The position numbers were made by a program, and so were the translations under genes. From positions 829,802-869,130 of the forward strand of contig NZ_GG770553.1 of the NCBI RefSeq assembly GCF_000164135.1: DNA of 39,329 nt. The letters are read 5' to 3'. Shown piece after piece: positions 24,963 through 33,038 of the stretch. Positions within the stretch are counted from its first letter, which is position 1, and each line of letters begins with the position of its first letter. Under the pieces are notes generated by a model. The model was not told where the DNA came from and searched no databases. It worked only from the letters and a program-made list of their open reading frames with translations. The stretch comes from Mycobacterium parascrofulaceum ATCC BAA-614. GTDB lineage: Bacteria > Actinomycetota > Actinomycetes > Mycobacteriales > Mycobacteriaceae.

Positions 24963-24977
24963 GATGCGCGGCACCTC
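24956..24977 (+). promoter_or_regulatory. Alternative (anti-P1) hairpin of the riboswitch expression platform
   Basis: GGGGTGC (24956-24962) can pair with GCACCTC (24971-24977), with one G-T pair and an 8-nt loop containing the ATG at 24964. This uses bases that otherwise form the 3' strand of M-box P1. The competitor 8-mer GCACCTCG at 24971-24978 is identical to the 5' P1 strand at 24781-24788, so the two pairings exclude each other. Confidence 0.5.
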
Positions 24978-25008
24978 GCCGCCATTCGCTGCCCTCCCGT
25001 TCAGGTGA
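24964..25008 (+). CDS. Leader ORF A (14 codons) after the M-box
   Basis: ATG at 24964 is preceded by GAGAGGGG (24952-24959), which also forms part of M-box P1. The product would be a 14-residue peptide ending FAALPFR. Its stop TGA (25006-25008) is followed after one base by a start-stop codon pair ATGTGA (25010-25015). Translation is not shown; the case rests on the Shine-Dalgarno sequence and the arrangement. Confidence 0.3.
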   Translation: MRGTSPPFAALPFR

Positions 25009-25014
25009 CATGTG

Positions 25015-25050
25015 ATGGCACCCGCGTGTGTCGCGGCCGTGAGGAGGTGA
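25015..25050 (+). CDS. Leader ORF B (11 codons)
   Basis: This ATG overlaps the stop of the start-stop pair (ATGTGATGG) and gives the peptide MAPACVAAVRR. Its last codons and stop (AGGAGGTGA) are also the Shine-Dalgarno sequence of leader ORF C, so ribosomes ending here could restart there. Evidence is positional only. Confidence 0.25.
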   Translation: MAPACVAAVRR

Positions 25051-25057
25051 GGGCGAC

Positions 25058-25132
25058 ATGAGTCCGGGCGATAGTCCCTATCCGAAATCCGTCTTGTCCC
25101 GATCCGGTTCCGGCATTCCTTCTGCCGCCTGA
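25058..25132 (+). CDS. Leader ORF C (24 codons) with strong ribosome binding site
   Basis: ATG at 25058 lies shortly after GAGGAGGTGAGG, one of the best ribosome binding sites in the window. The peptide is MSPGDSPYPKSVLSRSGSGI followed by PSAA. It has no recognisable domain and ends 97 nt before the next gene. In a riboswitch leader, translation of such an ORF could influence downstream translation or Rho-dependent termination. Confidence 0.4.
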   Translation: MSPGDSPYPKSVLSRSGSGIPSAA

Positions 25133-25229
25133 GCTTTCACGGCCCCCAGTGGGTGGCGTGCGTCGAGCCGCCACGGCTGCCCGGGCGTACTGGCGCTGAG
25201 CCGATCGGGCCTCCTGCAAGGAGAAGATC

Positions 25230-25457
25230 ATGGCTTTTGTTGTCACACAACGTCGTACCGGGGTTGTCACACAACGTCGTACCGGCAGCGGTCGCGGACG
25301 GGCGTTGCTGCGGTCGGCGCGGCTGCTGGCCACCAAGGTGCACGCCCGGACCACCCTGACTCCCCAGGAGCGGGCCAACATGTACGTGTCGCGGATGCCG
25401 ATCGCGGTCGTCACCGCCTCGCTGGGTGGACACCCGTCGAGCGGCAATCGCCGGTGA
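25230..25457 (+). CDS. Small basic protein under M-box control (probable Rv1535-like)
   Basis: The product is 75 residues, rich in Arg. It begins MAFVVTQRRTGVVTQRRTG with a seven-residue unit VTQRRTG repeated in tandem. The rest reads RALLRSARLLATKVHARTTL, then TPQERANMYVSRMPIAVVTASLGG. AAGGAGAAG precedes the ATG at 25230. It follows an M-box leader, as does Rv1535 of M. tuberculosis, a protein of similar size and unknown function; I infer they are homologous but cannot align them here. Expression is expected when Mg2+ is scarce. There is no clear membrane helix or signal peptide. A palindrome overlapping its stop may be a terminator. Confidence 0.75.
   Translation: MAFVVTQRRTGVVTQRRTGSGRGRALLRSARLLATKVHARTTLTPQERANMYVSRMPIAVVTASLGGHPSSGNRR
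25240..25287 (+). repeat. Two tandem 24-bp repeats at the start of the small M-box gene
   Basis: The unit beginning TTGTCACACAACGTCGTACC occurs at 25240 and again at 25264. The first 22 bases are identical. Each copy contains GTTGT-CAC-ACAAC, a short dyad, and encodes VTQRRTG. The period is a multiple of three, so the frame is kept. Confidence 0.85.
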
Positions 25458-25467
25458 CGGTCACCGG
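25451..25467. terminator. Palindrome overlapping the stop of the small gene (terminator candidate)
   Basis: CCGGTGAC (25451-25458) is mirrored exactly by GTCACCGG (25460-25467) around a single G. In RNA it would fold as a 6-bp stem with a 5-nt loop. It spans the TGA of the small M-box gene. No T tract follows. A DNA-binding role is equally possible. Confidence 0.4.
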
Positions 25468-25543
25468 AACACCATGACCCCGTGTCGCCCGTCGGCGCCG
25501 TGAACGAGGTTGTCCAGACCGGCGTCGTCGGTCCCGCCTCTTG

Positions 25544-26482
25544 TCAATGGTTGGGTAGCAGCACGATTTTCCCGCGGGTGTGCCGTTTCTCCAATTCTGC
25601 ATAGGCATCGGCGACGCGGTCCAGCGGATAGGTGGCGGCGACCTCGAAATCGATGGCGCCGCTGACGATGAGGCCGGCCATCTCCGCCAGCACCTCGGGC
25701 GTCGACGCCTCGGCGCTGCCTTCCGTCTTGGCGCCCACCTCGCCGGCCTTCTGGAACGAGATGATGGTGTCGATGCGCTCGGGTGCGACGCCGAGGTCGA
25801 CCGCGAGCTGAACGTACTCGGGACCGAAAAGATCGATGAACGCGTCGATCCCATTCGGTGCCGCCTCGCGGAGCCGATCGGCCAGTCCGTCGCCGTAGGG
25901 GACCGGGGTGACGCCGTGGGCGCGGAGCCAGTCGGCGTTGCCCCGCCCTGCGATGCCGAGCACCCGCGCCTGCCGCAGCACCAGGAGTTGCACGACGAGG
26001 CTGCCGACCCCGCCCGCGGCGGCGGAGACCGCGACCGTCTCACCGGATTGCGGCGCCACCGCCCGGACGGCGGCGTACGCCGTCACTCCGACCACGTAGA
26101 GGGATCCCGCCACCTCCCAACTCAATTGGGGTGGCTTGTGGATGAGCTGGCCGACCGGGACCGAAACATGGGTGGCATGGCTGGACCGGCGGAAACTGAA
26201 CCCCAAAACCTCGTCGCCGAGGCCGAATTCGGTCACTCCGTCGCCCACCGCGGTGACGACGCCGGCGAGGTCGCTGCCCTCGCCCGACGGGAACGTCGCG
26301 GGGAACATCTCATGCATCGCGCCGCTCCGGATGGCGGCCTCGCCCGGGTTGATCCCCGCGGCGCGCACCTCGACGACCACCTCGCCCGGGCCGGGAGCGG
26401 GCATGTCGACGTCCGCGATGTACAGCACCTCCCGTCCCCCGTACCGGTCGAACCGCACCGCGCGTGCCGGCGCAGCCGCCAT
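25544..26482 (-). CDS. NADP-dependent MDR oxidoreductase (quinone oxidoreductase-like)
   Basis: The 312-residue medium-chain reductase lacks the Cys/His zinc sites of alcohol dehydrogenases. It has AVRFDRYGGREVLYIADV at the N terminus, then GINPGEAAIRSG, GSDLAGVVTAVGDGV and the cofactor loop SAAAGGVGSLVVQLL (AAxGGVG). The C terminus ends YAELEKRHTRGKIVLLPNH, a common close for zinc-less quinone or enone reductases. GGAGGAGA precedes the ATG at 26482; an earlier in-frame start at 26518 lacks such a site. It is divergent from the lipoprotein gene, with 127 bp between the starts. The substrate is unknown. Confidence 0.87.
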   Translation of the reverse strand: MAAAPARAVRFDRYGGREVLYIADVDMPAPGPGEVVVEVRAAGINPGEAAIRSGAMHEMFPATFPSGEGSDLAGVVTAVGDGVTEFGLGDEVLGFSFRRSSHATHVSVPVGQLIHKPPQLSWEVAGSLYVVGVTAYAAVRAVAPQSGETVAVSAAAGGVGSLVVQLLVLRQARVLGIAGRGNADWLRAHGVTPVPYGDGLADRLREAAPNGIDAFIDLFGPEYVQLAVDLGVAPERIDTIISFQKAGEVGAKTEGSAEASTPEVLAEMAGLIVSGAIDFEVAATYPLDRVADAYAELEKRHTRGKIVLLPNH

Positions 26483-26609
26483 GTCGATCTCCTCCCGTCG
26501 CGAACGTGCCGACCCCACTTCAGCATAGGCATCCGAAACGGGTACTCACTGGCCGTCATCGGCTGCGCCGGCGCATGCACCGCGCCCGCGGGAGGCAAAA
26601 GGAACGCCC

Positions 26610-27229
26610 ATGGAGATTGCTCGGGTCGGCGCCGCGGGCCGGGGTATCGCCGCGACTGCGCTCGCCGCTGCCCTGGCCGGGTGCGGCGGCAACCACAACG
26701 CCGCCCCCGCGGAGTCGGTGACGTCCTCGGGTCCGGCCGGTCCGTCAACCAGCTCCAGCGTGGCCGGTCCGTCGCCGGGCCAACCCACGGACTACAGCGC
26801 CCTGCTGATCACACCGGCCGACATCGGCGGGGGTCTCACCGCCCCACAGCCGCCGGTGCCGAACCCCAACAACGCACCGGGGGTGGCGCAATTGTTCGCC
26901 AGCGCCGACAGCAGCCGGCGAATCGGCGACAGCATCCTGATCGTCGCCGACCCCGCGACGGCGGTGGCCGGAATCGAGAACACCAAGGCCAATTACGGCG
27001 GCAGGTCAAGGGCGTCTGGCAGCCGGTTGACGTCGGCTCACACGGCACCATGATCTCCGGAACCTCACCCGACAACTCCCAGGCGGTGAGCGTGTTGCTG
27101 TTCAGCGAGGGCAGGGCGCTGGCCAACCTCGAATTCGACAGCGCGCCCGGCGATCCGATCGACCCTGCCGTGGTGACCGATATCGGGCGCAAGCAGGACG
27201 CCGCGATCAAGAAGGGCCTGCCCGGCTAG
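26610..27229 (+). pseudogene. Putative lipoprotein, interrupted by a one-base frameshift
   Basis: The N terminus has a lipoprotein signal peptide (GIAATALAAALAGCGG) with lipobox LAGC, then a Ser/Pro/Thr-rich linker and a domain starting YSALLITPADIGGGL. The frame runs to 27053, but sensible protein continues in another frame (KGVWQPVDVGSHGTMISG to KKGLPG) and ends at 27229. The switch is at about 27000, in ggcggcaggtc; one extra C after GGCGG would restore NYGGQVKGVW. The full product would be about 206 residues and exported. It could be a true inactivation or a sequencing error in a C run. AAAAGGAACG precedes the ATG. The domain resembles mycobacterial secreted sensor-like lipoproteins, but I cannot name a family with confidence. 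Confidence 0.72.
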
Positions 27230-27245
27230 CCCTCCGCCACGCCGG

Positions 27246-30200
27246 CTACAGCAGGCCGAGCAGCCGCAGGTCGACGACGTACTTGGCGATCAGGTCCGCC
27301 GACAGGTGCGGAATGTCGTTGTCCGCACCGAGTTTGGCCGACCGAACCGCGTTACGGAAGACATCGGTCGGGGCCGGCGCACCGCGCAGCGGCCTTTCCG
27401 GCTTCCGGTAGGCGTCCAGCAAGGGGAGCACGGACTGCTGGCGCTGCCCGTCGGGCAGGGCCCGTAGCGCCGTGCCGAACCGTCCCAGCCACTCGTCGTA
27501 GTCGTCGATGCGCGTGACGTCGTGCCCGTCGGCGATCAACCAGTCCACGAACACATCCAGCGAGATGCCGTCGTCGTGAGGGTTCATCACGTCGAAGGAG
27601 CGAAACACCCTGGACGGCTCGGATTCCTCGGCGCCCGTGGCGGTCTGCTCGCCGAGGGCGGTCACGGCTTCGGCGACGAAGTCCGCGGGCAGCCCGTCGT
27701 AGTGGGCGATGGGCCGATCACCGCCGTCGGTGGCCTCGTAGAAGGACGACGGCGCGATGCCGGTGACGAGCAGGCTGAAGATCAGCCGCGTGAACGCGTC
27801 CGGCACGTTCAACTGCCCCGCGTAGCGGCTGTGCGCCAGGATCATGTCCGACCGGAAGACGGCGACGGGCAGTTCGCACAGGTCGTGCGCCTCGCGCAGC
27901 AGCACCTCGCCGGCCCACTTGCTGTTCGCGTACCCGTTGGCGTAGCTGTCCCCGATCGGCCGGACCGGGCTGATCGCGCGGATGTCGCCGTCCTCGGTGA
28001 ACTGGGCCGGATCGACCGACATGGCGACCGCGACGGTGGACAGGTAGGTCACCGGCTTGATCCGTTCGGTGATCGCCAGGCGGATAATCTCGGCGGTGCC
28101 AACGACGTTGGGCCCGAACAGCTGGTCATAGGGCAGGACGTGGTTGACCAGCGCCGCGGGGTGAACGATCAGGTCCACGCTGCGGGCCAGCGCACCCCAG
28201 GTCGCGCCGTCCAGCCCCAGGTTCGGCTGGCCGATGTCGCCGGCAACCACCTCCAGGTGGCCGGCCGCCAGCTCGCGGAACCGCTCGACCAGGCGTGGAT
28301 CGCCGCTACGGTAGACCTGCTCCAGCCGCTCGGCCGCGGCCGCGGCGTCGGCGCCGCGCACGACGCAGACCAGCCTCCCGCCGGTCTCGGCCAGCCGCTC
28401 CAGCCATTCCAGGCACAGGAAGCGGCCGAGGTAACCGTTGGCGCCGGTCAACAGGACCGTGCGCGGTGTGCCGGTGGCCCGCGGCAGGGCCGGTGCGGCG
28501 GCCAGGGTTGTCGCGTCGATGAACTTGTCCAGGGTGAGGTCGGCCGCGCGGACCTCGGTGGCCTCACGCCCGTGCACCGTCGCGAACGTCGGCCGCCGCG
28601 AGCCCGACTTACGTTCGGAATCAACAAAATCCGCGAGCTGCCGCAGGTCGGTCGCCGGTCCGACGATCATCCCCACCGGCACCTCGACGTCGAAGATGTC
28701 CTGCAGCAGGTTGGAGAAGGTCAGGGCCGACAAGGAATCTCCGCCGAGCTCGGTGAACAGCGCGCCGGGTTCGGGCGGGCCGCCGGCCAGTCCGAGCAGC
28801 GCTTCGGCGGCGCGCGCCAGCGTGTCGATCACCGGGCGGTCGGCCGCGCGGTCGCGCAGCGCGCGCAGCTCGGTCACCCGGTTGGCGGCCAGGTCCGCGT
28901 ACAACCGCTCGAGCCGGTCGCCGTAGCGCTCCTTGAGCTTGGGCCGGAGCAACTTGCCCACCCCGGACAGCAGCCCGTTGTCCTCGCTGAACGGCTCGGC
29001 CTCGACGAGAAAGTCGGCCGGCACCTCGTAGGACTGCAGCTCGGCGAGTCTGCCTGCGTGGCGCAATGATTCACCGAGGGCGGCCTTGAGCCCGTCGTGA
29101 TCGCCGCCGAACCTGTCCAGCGCGTCGACGGTCGGCACGATGACGGCCAACAGGTAGGGGCGTTCGCTGTTGCCGTAGACGAAGATCTGGCGGACCAGTG
29201 CCGCGCTGCTGAACACGGCCTCCAGGCGCGCGACGGCCACGAATTCGCCCTGGGCGAGCTTCAATACGTTGTTGCGCCGATCGACATAGGCGAGCCGATC
29301 CGGCTCCAGCTCGGCCATCACGTCCCCCGTCCGGTAGTAGCCGTCCGGATCGAAGGCGTTGGCCGTGACATCCGGGCGCTTGAAGTATCCGGGCGTGGCG
29401 GTCAGCGACTTGACCAGCAGTTCGCCGCGTGGAAAGGGTTTGTCGGTGAGGAAATAACCCAACTCGGGAACGTCGACCAGCTTGTAGCCGAGGACCGGGG
29501 GTTTGGCGATCCGGCCGTCCTTGGTCACCATCCCGACCTCGGTCAACCCGTAGCCGTCGAGCACGTGCACGTCCAGACAGGTCTCCACGAACCCGCGCAT
29601 CTCCGCGGCCAGCGGCGCCGTGCCACAGAAGGCGGTCACGATGCGCCCACCCAGGACCCACTCGCGCAACTCCGCCCGCGCCTCGGCGTCGGCGGTGTGC
29701 GGGTCGGCTCCCTGGGAGACCCGCCGGTCGACGGCGCTCTGGTAGCGCTGGTACAGCATCTCCGCCACCCGGGGCACCAACCCCATTTCGGTGGGGCGCA
29801 CCAGGTTCCAGTCTTCGAACAGCGTGGACAGGTCGCTCTCGGGAACGAAGTAACTGGTGCCCCCCGCCTGGAACGCGGTCGACAGCGGTATCCGGCCGCC
29901 CAGGTGATTGAGCGGCATGAAATTGACGTTCAGCACCGGCGTGTCCGCGAAGTCGGGCATCAGTTCGTTGGTCCACAGCTTGGAGAGCATGCGCTCGGTG
30001 TACATCGCCCCCTTGGGCAGTCCGGTGCTGCCCGACGTGTACATGATCATCGCCAGGCGCTCGTCGGTGTCGCCGGTGTACGCCGGCTCCGGCGGCAATC
30101 CGCGACCGCGCTCGACCAGTTCGTCGAAGGTCTCGATCGTCACCGTGAGTCCGGCGGCCGACAGCTTGGCCCGCGCCCGCTCCAAAGCCTCACGCTGGTC

Positions 30201-30836
30201 ATCGATTTGGGGCGAGTAGTCGAACACCACCAATCGGCGCAACGAGGCGCTGCCCAGCGCCGCCTCGACGGCGAGGTCGAGGTAGCCGGCGCCCGCCGCG
30301 AGCACCCGTGGCTCGACCTCGGCGACGATCGGCTGCAACCGTGACGCCGCCCCGTTGTGTTGCAGCGGCACCGCCACCAGGCCAAGGTAGCCGCACACCA
30401 AATCGACGGTGAGGTACTCGGCGCTCGCGAAACCCACTGTGGCGACGAAGTCTCCGGGCGTGACCGGATTGGCGGAATCGCGTCGCCAGGCGCTGGCGAT
30501 CGCACCCACGTTGGCCCACAGGTCGCGGTAGCTGATGGTGTCGAAGCGGGGAAGTAGCCGCGCGGAGGTGCGGCCGGTCGCGGGGTCGGTGACCGACGAG
30601 CGGGCCCGCCAGCCGAGGGCCGGGCGATCGGCATAGCCCTCGACGAGGGTCTGCAGGATCTGGGTGAGGCGAAGCTCGGGTTGGCGTGCCGCCCGTTGCA
30701 GGGCCGCATCGGGCTTGGTGCTGCGGAACTGTTCGTCCGTGGCGTCGAGTTGGCGAATGCGGTCGGCCACCCGTGCGCGCGCCGGACCGCCGGGACCCGC
30801 CGCGGTCGATTCCTCGTGCTTCGCGTCACCGGTCAT
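27246..30836 (-). CDS. car: Carboxylic acid reductase (A-PCP-R)
   Basis: The 1196-residue enzyme reduces a carboxylic acid to the aldehyde with ATP and NADPH. The adenylation domain (about residues 50-640) carries [34 protein letters not shown] and YYRTGDV. The carrier domain has GGDSLSAL near residue 698, whose Ser takes a phosphopantetheine arm. The reductase domain starts [17 protein letters not shown] near 796 and has the SDR-type active site YANSKWAGE near 970. Length and order match mycobacterial and Nocardia CARs, which accept aromatic and aliphatic acids. A phosphopantetheinyl transferase is required and is not in the window. GGGAGG precedes the ATG at 30836, and a CRP-type site lies 78 bp upstream. 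Confidence 0.95.
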   Translation of the reverse strand: MTGDAKHEESTAAGPGGPARARVADRIRQLDATDEQFRSTKPDAALQRAARQPELRLTQILQTLVEGYADRPALGWRARSSVTDPATGRTSARLLPRFDTISYRDLWANVGAIASAWRRDSANPVTPGDFVATVGFASAEYLTVDLVCGYLGLVAVPLQHNGAASRLQPIVAEVEPRVLAAGAGYLDLAVEAALGSASLRRLVVFDYSPQIDDQREALERARAKLSAAGLTVTIETFDELVERGRGLPPEPAYTGDTDERLAMIMYTSGSTGLPKGAMYTERMLSKLWTNELMPDFADTPVLNVNFMPLNHLGGRIPLSTAFQAGGTSYFVPESDLSTLFEDWNLVRPTEMGLVPRVAEMLYQRYQSAVDRRVSQGADPHTADAEARAELREWVLGGRIVTAFCGTAPLAAEMRGFVETCLDVHVLDGYGLTEVGMVTKDGRIAKPPVLGYKLVDVPELGYFLTDKPFPRGELLVKSLTATPGYFKRPDVTANAFDPDGYYRTGDVMAELEPDRLAYVDRRNNVLKLAQGEFVAVARLEAVFSSAALVRQIFVYGNSERPYLLAVIVPTVDALDRFGGDHDGLKAALGESLRHAGRLAELQSYEVPADFLVEAEPFSEDNGLLSGVGKLLRPKLKERYGDRLERLYADLAANRVTELRALRDRAADRPVIDTLARAAEALLGLAGGPPEPGALFTELGGDSLSALTFSNLLQDIFDVEVPVGMIVGPATDLRQLADFVDSERKSGSRRPTFATVHGREATEVRAADLTLDKFIDATTLAAAPALPRATGTPRTVLLTGANGYLGRFLCLEWLERLAETGGRLVCVVRGADAAAAAERLEQVYRSGDPRLVERFRELAAGHLEVVAGDIGQPNLGLDGATWGALARSVDLIVHPAALVNHVLPYDQLFGPNVVGTAEIIRLAITERIKPVTYLSTVAVAMSVDPAQFTEDGDIRAISPVRPIGDSYANGYANSKWAGEVLLREAHDLCELPVAVFRSDMILAHSRYAGQLNVPDAFTRLIFSLLVTGIAPSSFYEATDGGDRPIAHYDGLPADFVAEAVTALGEQTATGAEESEPSRVFRSFDVMNPHDDGISLDVFVDWLIADGHDVTRIDDYDEWLGRFGTALRALPDGQRQQSVLPLLDAYRKPERPLRGAPAPTDVFRNAVRSAKLGADNDIPHLSADLIAKYVVDLRLLGLL

Positions 30837-30906
30837 GGCCAGCCTCCCGTTCGGATCCTCGTCTACCGAGAACTCACCGTCACGGGCGGGTCTTCCGTTC
30901 GATCGT

Positions 30907-30922
30907 TGTGACGGTCGTCACA
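30907..30922. promoter_or_regulatory. Consensus CRP (cAMP receptor protein) site upstream of car
   Basis: TGTGACGGTCGTCACA matches TGTGA-N6-TCACA perfectly and is symmetric over 7-bp arms with a GT centre. The centre is about 78 bp upstream of the car start, in the 152-bp gap after ldtA. Mycobacterial CRP (Rv3676 in M. tuberculosis) recognises this type of sequence. Whether it activates or represses depends on the unmapped transcription start. Confidence 0.65.
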
Positions 30923-30988
30923 GCGACGAGCGGGCGCACGGGCGAGCGGGGATCGGGCCGCGCCGAAAGTTTGCCGGCGCGACCGGCG

Positions 30989-31744
30989 TCAGGCGACGAC
31001 TTGGATGGGGTCGCCGACGTTCACCTGGTTGAAGTACCAGGCGGCGTTGTCGGGACTGAGGTTGATGCAGCCATGACTCACGTTGGCGTAGCCCTGCGAG
31101 TCGACCGACCAGGGTGCCGAGTGCACGTAGACACCGCTCCACGTGACACGAACCGCATAACTGGCGGTGATCTTGTATCCCTCGGGCGAGCTGAGTGGAA
31201 TGCCGATGGTGCGGGAGTCCATGACGACGGTGCGCTGCTTTTCCAGGGCGGTGAAGTTGCCGATCGGCGTGGGCCGGCTGGGCTTGCCCATCGAGGCCGG
31301 CATCGTGCGCAGCACCTCGCCGTTCCGGCTGACGGTGAAGGTGTGCGCGGAGATGCTGGCGACACCGAGTAGCGCGTCCCCGGTGTCGAATCCCGTCGTC
31401 AAGGCCTGAATCCCGACCGAGACGTGGGTGTGGGCGGGCCAGTACCGATTGGGCACCCACTGGACGACATCGTCCTTGATCCACTCGAAGTGCCCGGGCG
31501 TGTTGCTCGGCGAGGTGACGCGGATGGACCGCTCGACGGCGGCGCGATCGCCGACCGGTGCGGTGAACGTCACGACCACCGGGTGCGCCACACCCACCAC
31601 GGCGCCGTTAGCCGGCAAAACCGAGGCAACCGCGGGGACGGGTTGCGGGAGCGGCAGCGACGCGTGGGCGCGGGCGGGTGAAGCGACTAGACCCATCGCC
31701 GTGATCGCGACCATAACAAATAGATAACGAACACCTCGACGCAT
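30989..31744 (-). CDS. ldtA: L,D-transpeptidase LdtA
   Basis: The 251-residue exported enzyme makes 3-3 cross-links in peptidoglycan. After a signal peptide (RRGVRYLFVMVAITAMGLVA) comes an immunoglobulin-like domain (VLPANGAVVGVAHPVVVTF, then HFEWIKDDVVQWVP). A YkuD catalytic domain follows, with TPIGNF, VYVHSAPWS and the active site SHGCINLSPDNAAWYF, where Cys near residue 226 is the nucleophile. The sequence is close to Rv0116c. I start it at ATG 31744 (MRRGVRYLF), as in the M. tuberculosis protein, instead of an in-frame ATG 33 bp upstream. It is divergent from oxyS, the neighbour it also has in M. tuberculosis. Confidence 0.93.
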   Translation of the reverse strand: MRRGVRYLFVMVAITAMGLVASPARAHASLPLPQPVPAVASVLPANGAVVGVAHPVVVTFTAPVGDRAAVERSIRVTSPSNTPGHFEWIKDDVVQWVPNRYWPAHTHVSVGIQALTTGFDTGDALLGVASISAHTFTVSRNGEVLRTMPASMGKPSRPTPIGNFTALEKQRTVVMDSRTIGIPLSSPEGYKITASYAVRVTWSGVYVHSAPWSVDSQGYANVSHGCINLSPDNAAWYFNQVNVGDPIQVVA

Positions 31745-31772
31745 AGCGCCCGCCCTTCGAGATGGTGCGATT

Positions 31773-31801
31773 AACACGACTGTATTCTACCGGCTGTTCC
31801 C
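31773..31801 (-). promoter_or_regulatory. Possible SigE/SigH-type ECF promoter for ldtA
   Basis: Read on the minus strand, GGGAACA (31795-31801) is followed after 16 bp by CGTGTT (31773-31778), close to the GGAAC/CGTT pattern of stress ECF promoters, although the -10 is imperfect. A TAGAAT lies in between. Together with ldtA's envelope role this hints at stress control. Confidence 0.3.
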
Positions 31802-32020
31802 GCATTGCCCCTTTCAGCAAACATTTCGCTGTTCGCCGGCCGACCGCCGCGGCGACCCGGTCGCCGATCGGTTCGGCCCCGTCGGCGGCCCGAGTCCCGT
31901 GCCGGTCAGGCGGCTGCTGCCGCGGGCCACCGCCCGGGGGCGCCACGGGCCTCCCGGGATCGCTTGCGCGACGGCACAGGGACTTTGGCAACCCGACTGT
32001 GGCAAACCGCGCCACACCCA

Positions 32021-32042
32021 CCGGCGGCGCGTACGCCGCCGG
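32021..32042. repeat. GC-rich perfect inverted repeat upstream of oxyS
   Basis: CCGGCGGCG (32021-32029) and CGCCGCCGG (32034-32042) flank CGTA. It ends 63 bp before the oxyS start. It could be an operator or an mRNA hairpin. The rest of the 361-bp gap 31745-32105 shows no gene; reading frames there are Arg-rich shadows. Confidence 0.55.
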
Positions 32043-32105
32043 ACTGGCTGGTGCACGGGCGACGCGTTAGCCTCAGCGAAACTCCGTCGGGCCGAGGAGG
32101 CGCGG

Positions 32106-33038
32106 GTGCTCTTCCGTCAACTGGAGTACTTCGTGGCGGTCGCGCAGGAGCGTCACTTCGCCCGGGCGGCCGAGAAGTGCTTCGTGTCCCAACCCGCGCT
32201 GTCCGCCGCGATCGCCAAGCTGGAACGCGAACTGAACGTCACGCTGATCAATCGCGGACACAGCTTCGAGGGCCTGACCCCGGAAGGCGAGCGGTTGGTG
32301 GTGTGGGCCAGGCGGATTCTCGCCGAGCACGACGCGTTCAAGGCGGAGGTCCACGCGGTGCGCTCGGGCATCACCGGCATGCTGCGGCTGGGCACGGTCC
32401 CCACCGCCTCGACGACCGCCTCCCTGGTACTCTCGGCGTTCTGTTCGGCGCACCCGTTGGCCAAGGTACACATCCTTTCCCGGTTGGCGGGCACCGAATT
32501 GCACCGGCGGCTGCGCGAATTCGAACTGGACGCCGCGATCGTGCACGCGGCGCCCGACGAGGCCCACGACGTCAGCCTGGTGCCGCTGTACGAGGAGCAC
32601 TACGTGCTGTTGTCGCCCGCGGACATGTTGGGGTCGGCCGCGGCGGCGATGACGTGGCCGGAGGCGGCGCAGTTGCCGCTGGCGCTGCTCACGCCCGACA
32701 TGCGGGACCGCCAGATCATCGACAAGGCGTTCGCCGATCACGACATCGAAGTGACCCCACAGGTCGAAACCGACTCGGTCGCTTCGCTATTCGCTCAGGT
32801 CGCCGCGGGGAACTGGGCATGTATCGTGCCGCACACCTGGCTGTGGACGTCGCCCTTGGGCCCAGAAGTCCGTGCGGTGGAGATGGTCGATCCGGTGCTC
32901 AAGGCCGAGATCGCCCTGGCGACCAATTCCGCCGGGCCCGGTTCGCCGATCGCCCGCGCGCTCGCCGCGTCCGCGGCGCAGCTGTCGCTCGACGAGTTCT
33001 TCGACGCGCAACTGTCGCGGATCACCCACCGGCGCTGA
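32106..33038 (+). CDS. oxyS: LysR-family regulator OxyS
   Basis: The 310-residue LysR regulator starts LFRQLEYFVAVAQERHFARAAEKCFVSQPALSAAI (helix-turn-helix between ARAAEKC and LSAAIAKLE). The linker helix RRILAEHDAFKAEV and an effector-binding domain from about residue 90 (MLRLGTVPTASTTAS) follow. It closely resembles Rv0117, named OxyS for a role in the oxidative stress response. I chose GTG at 32106 because GAGGAGG lies 5 nt upstream and the protein then begins as the M. tuberculosis one does. The longer frame from 31899 is Arg-rich and not conserved-looking. Its 3' end overlaps the opposing oxcA stop by 17 bp. Confidence 0.92.
   Translation: MLFRQLEYFVAVAQERHFARAAEKCFVSQPALSAAIAKLERELNVTLINRGHSFEGLTPEGERLVVWARRILAEHDAFKAEVHAVRSGITGMLRLGTVPTASTTASLVLSAFCSAHPLAKVHILSRLAGTELHRRLREFELDAAIVHAAPDEAHDVSLVPLYEEHYVLLSPADMLGSAAAAMTWPEAAQLPLALLTPDMRDRQIIDKAFADHDIEVTPQVETDSVASLFAQVAAGNWACIVPHTWLWTSPLGPEVRAVEMVDPVLKAEIALATNSAGPGSPIARALAASAAQLSLDEFFDAQLSRITHRR

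Noticed and set aside
25240..25287. CRISPR array or mobile-element end
   Set aside because: There are only two copies, directly adjacent with no spacers, and in frame inside a gene.
31899..32105. N-terminal extension of OxyS from 31899
   Set aside because: The added 69 residues are Arg/Pro-rich, while a GTG at 32106 has a strong GAGGAGG and gives the usual LysR N terminus.
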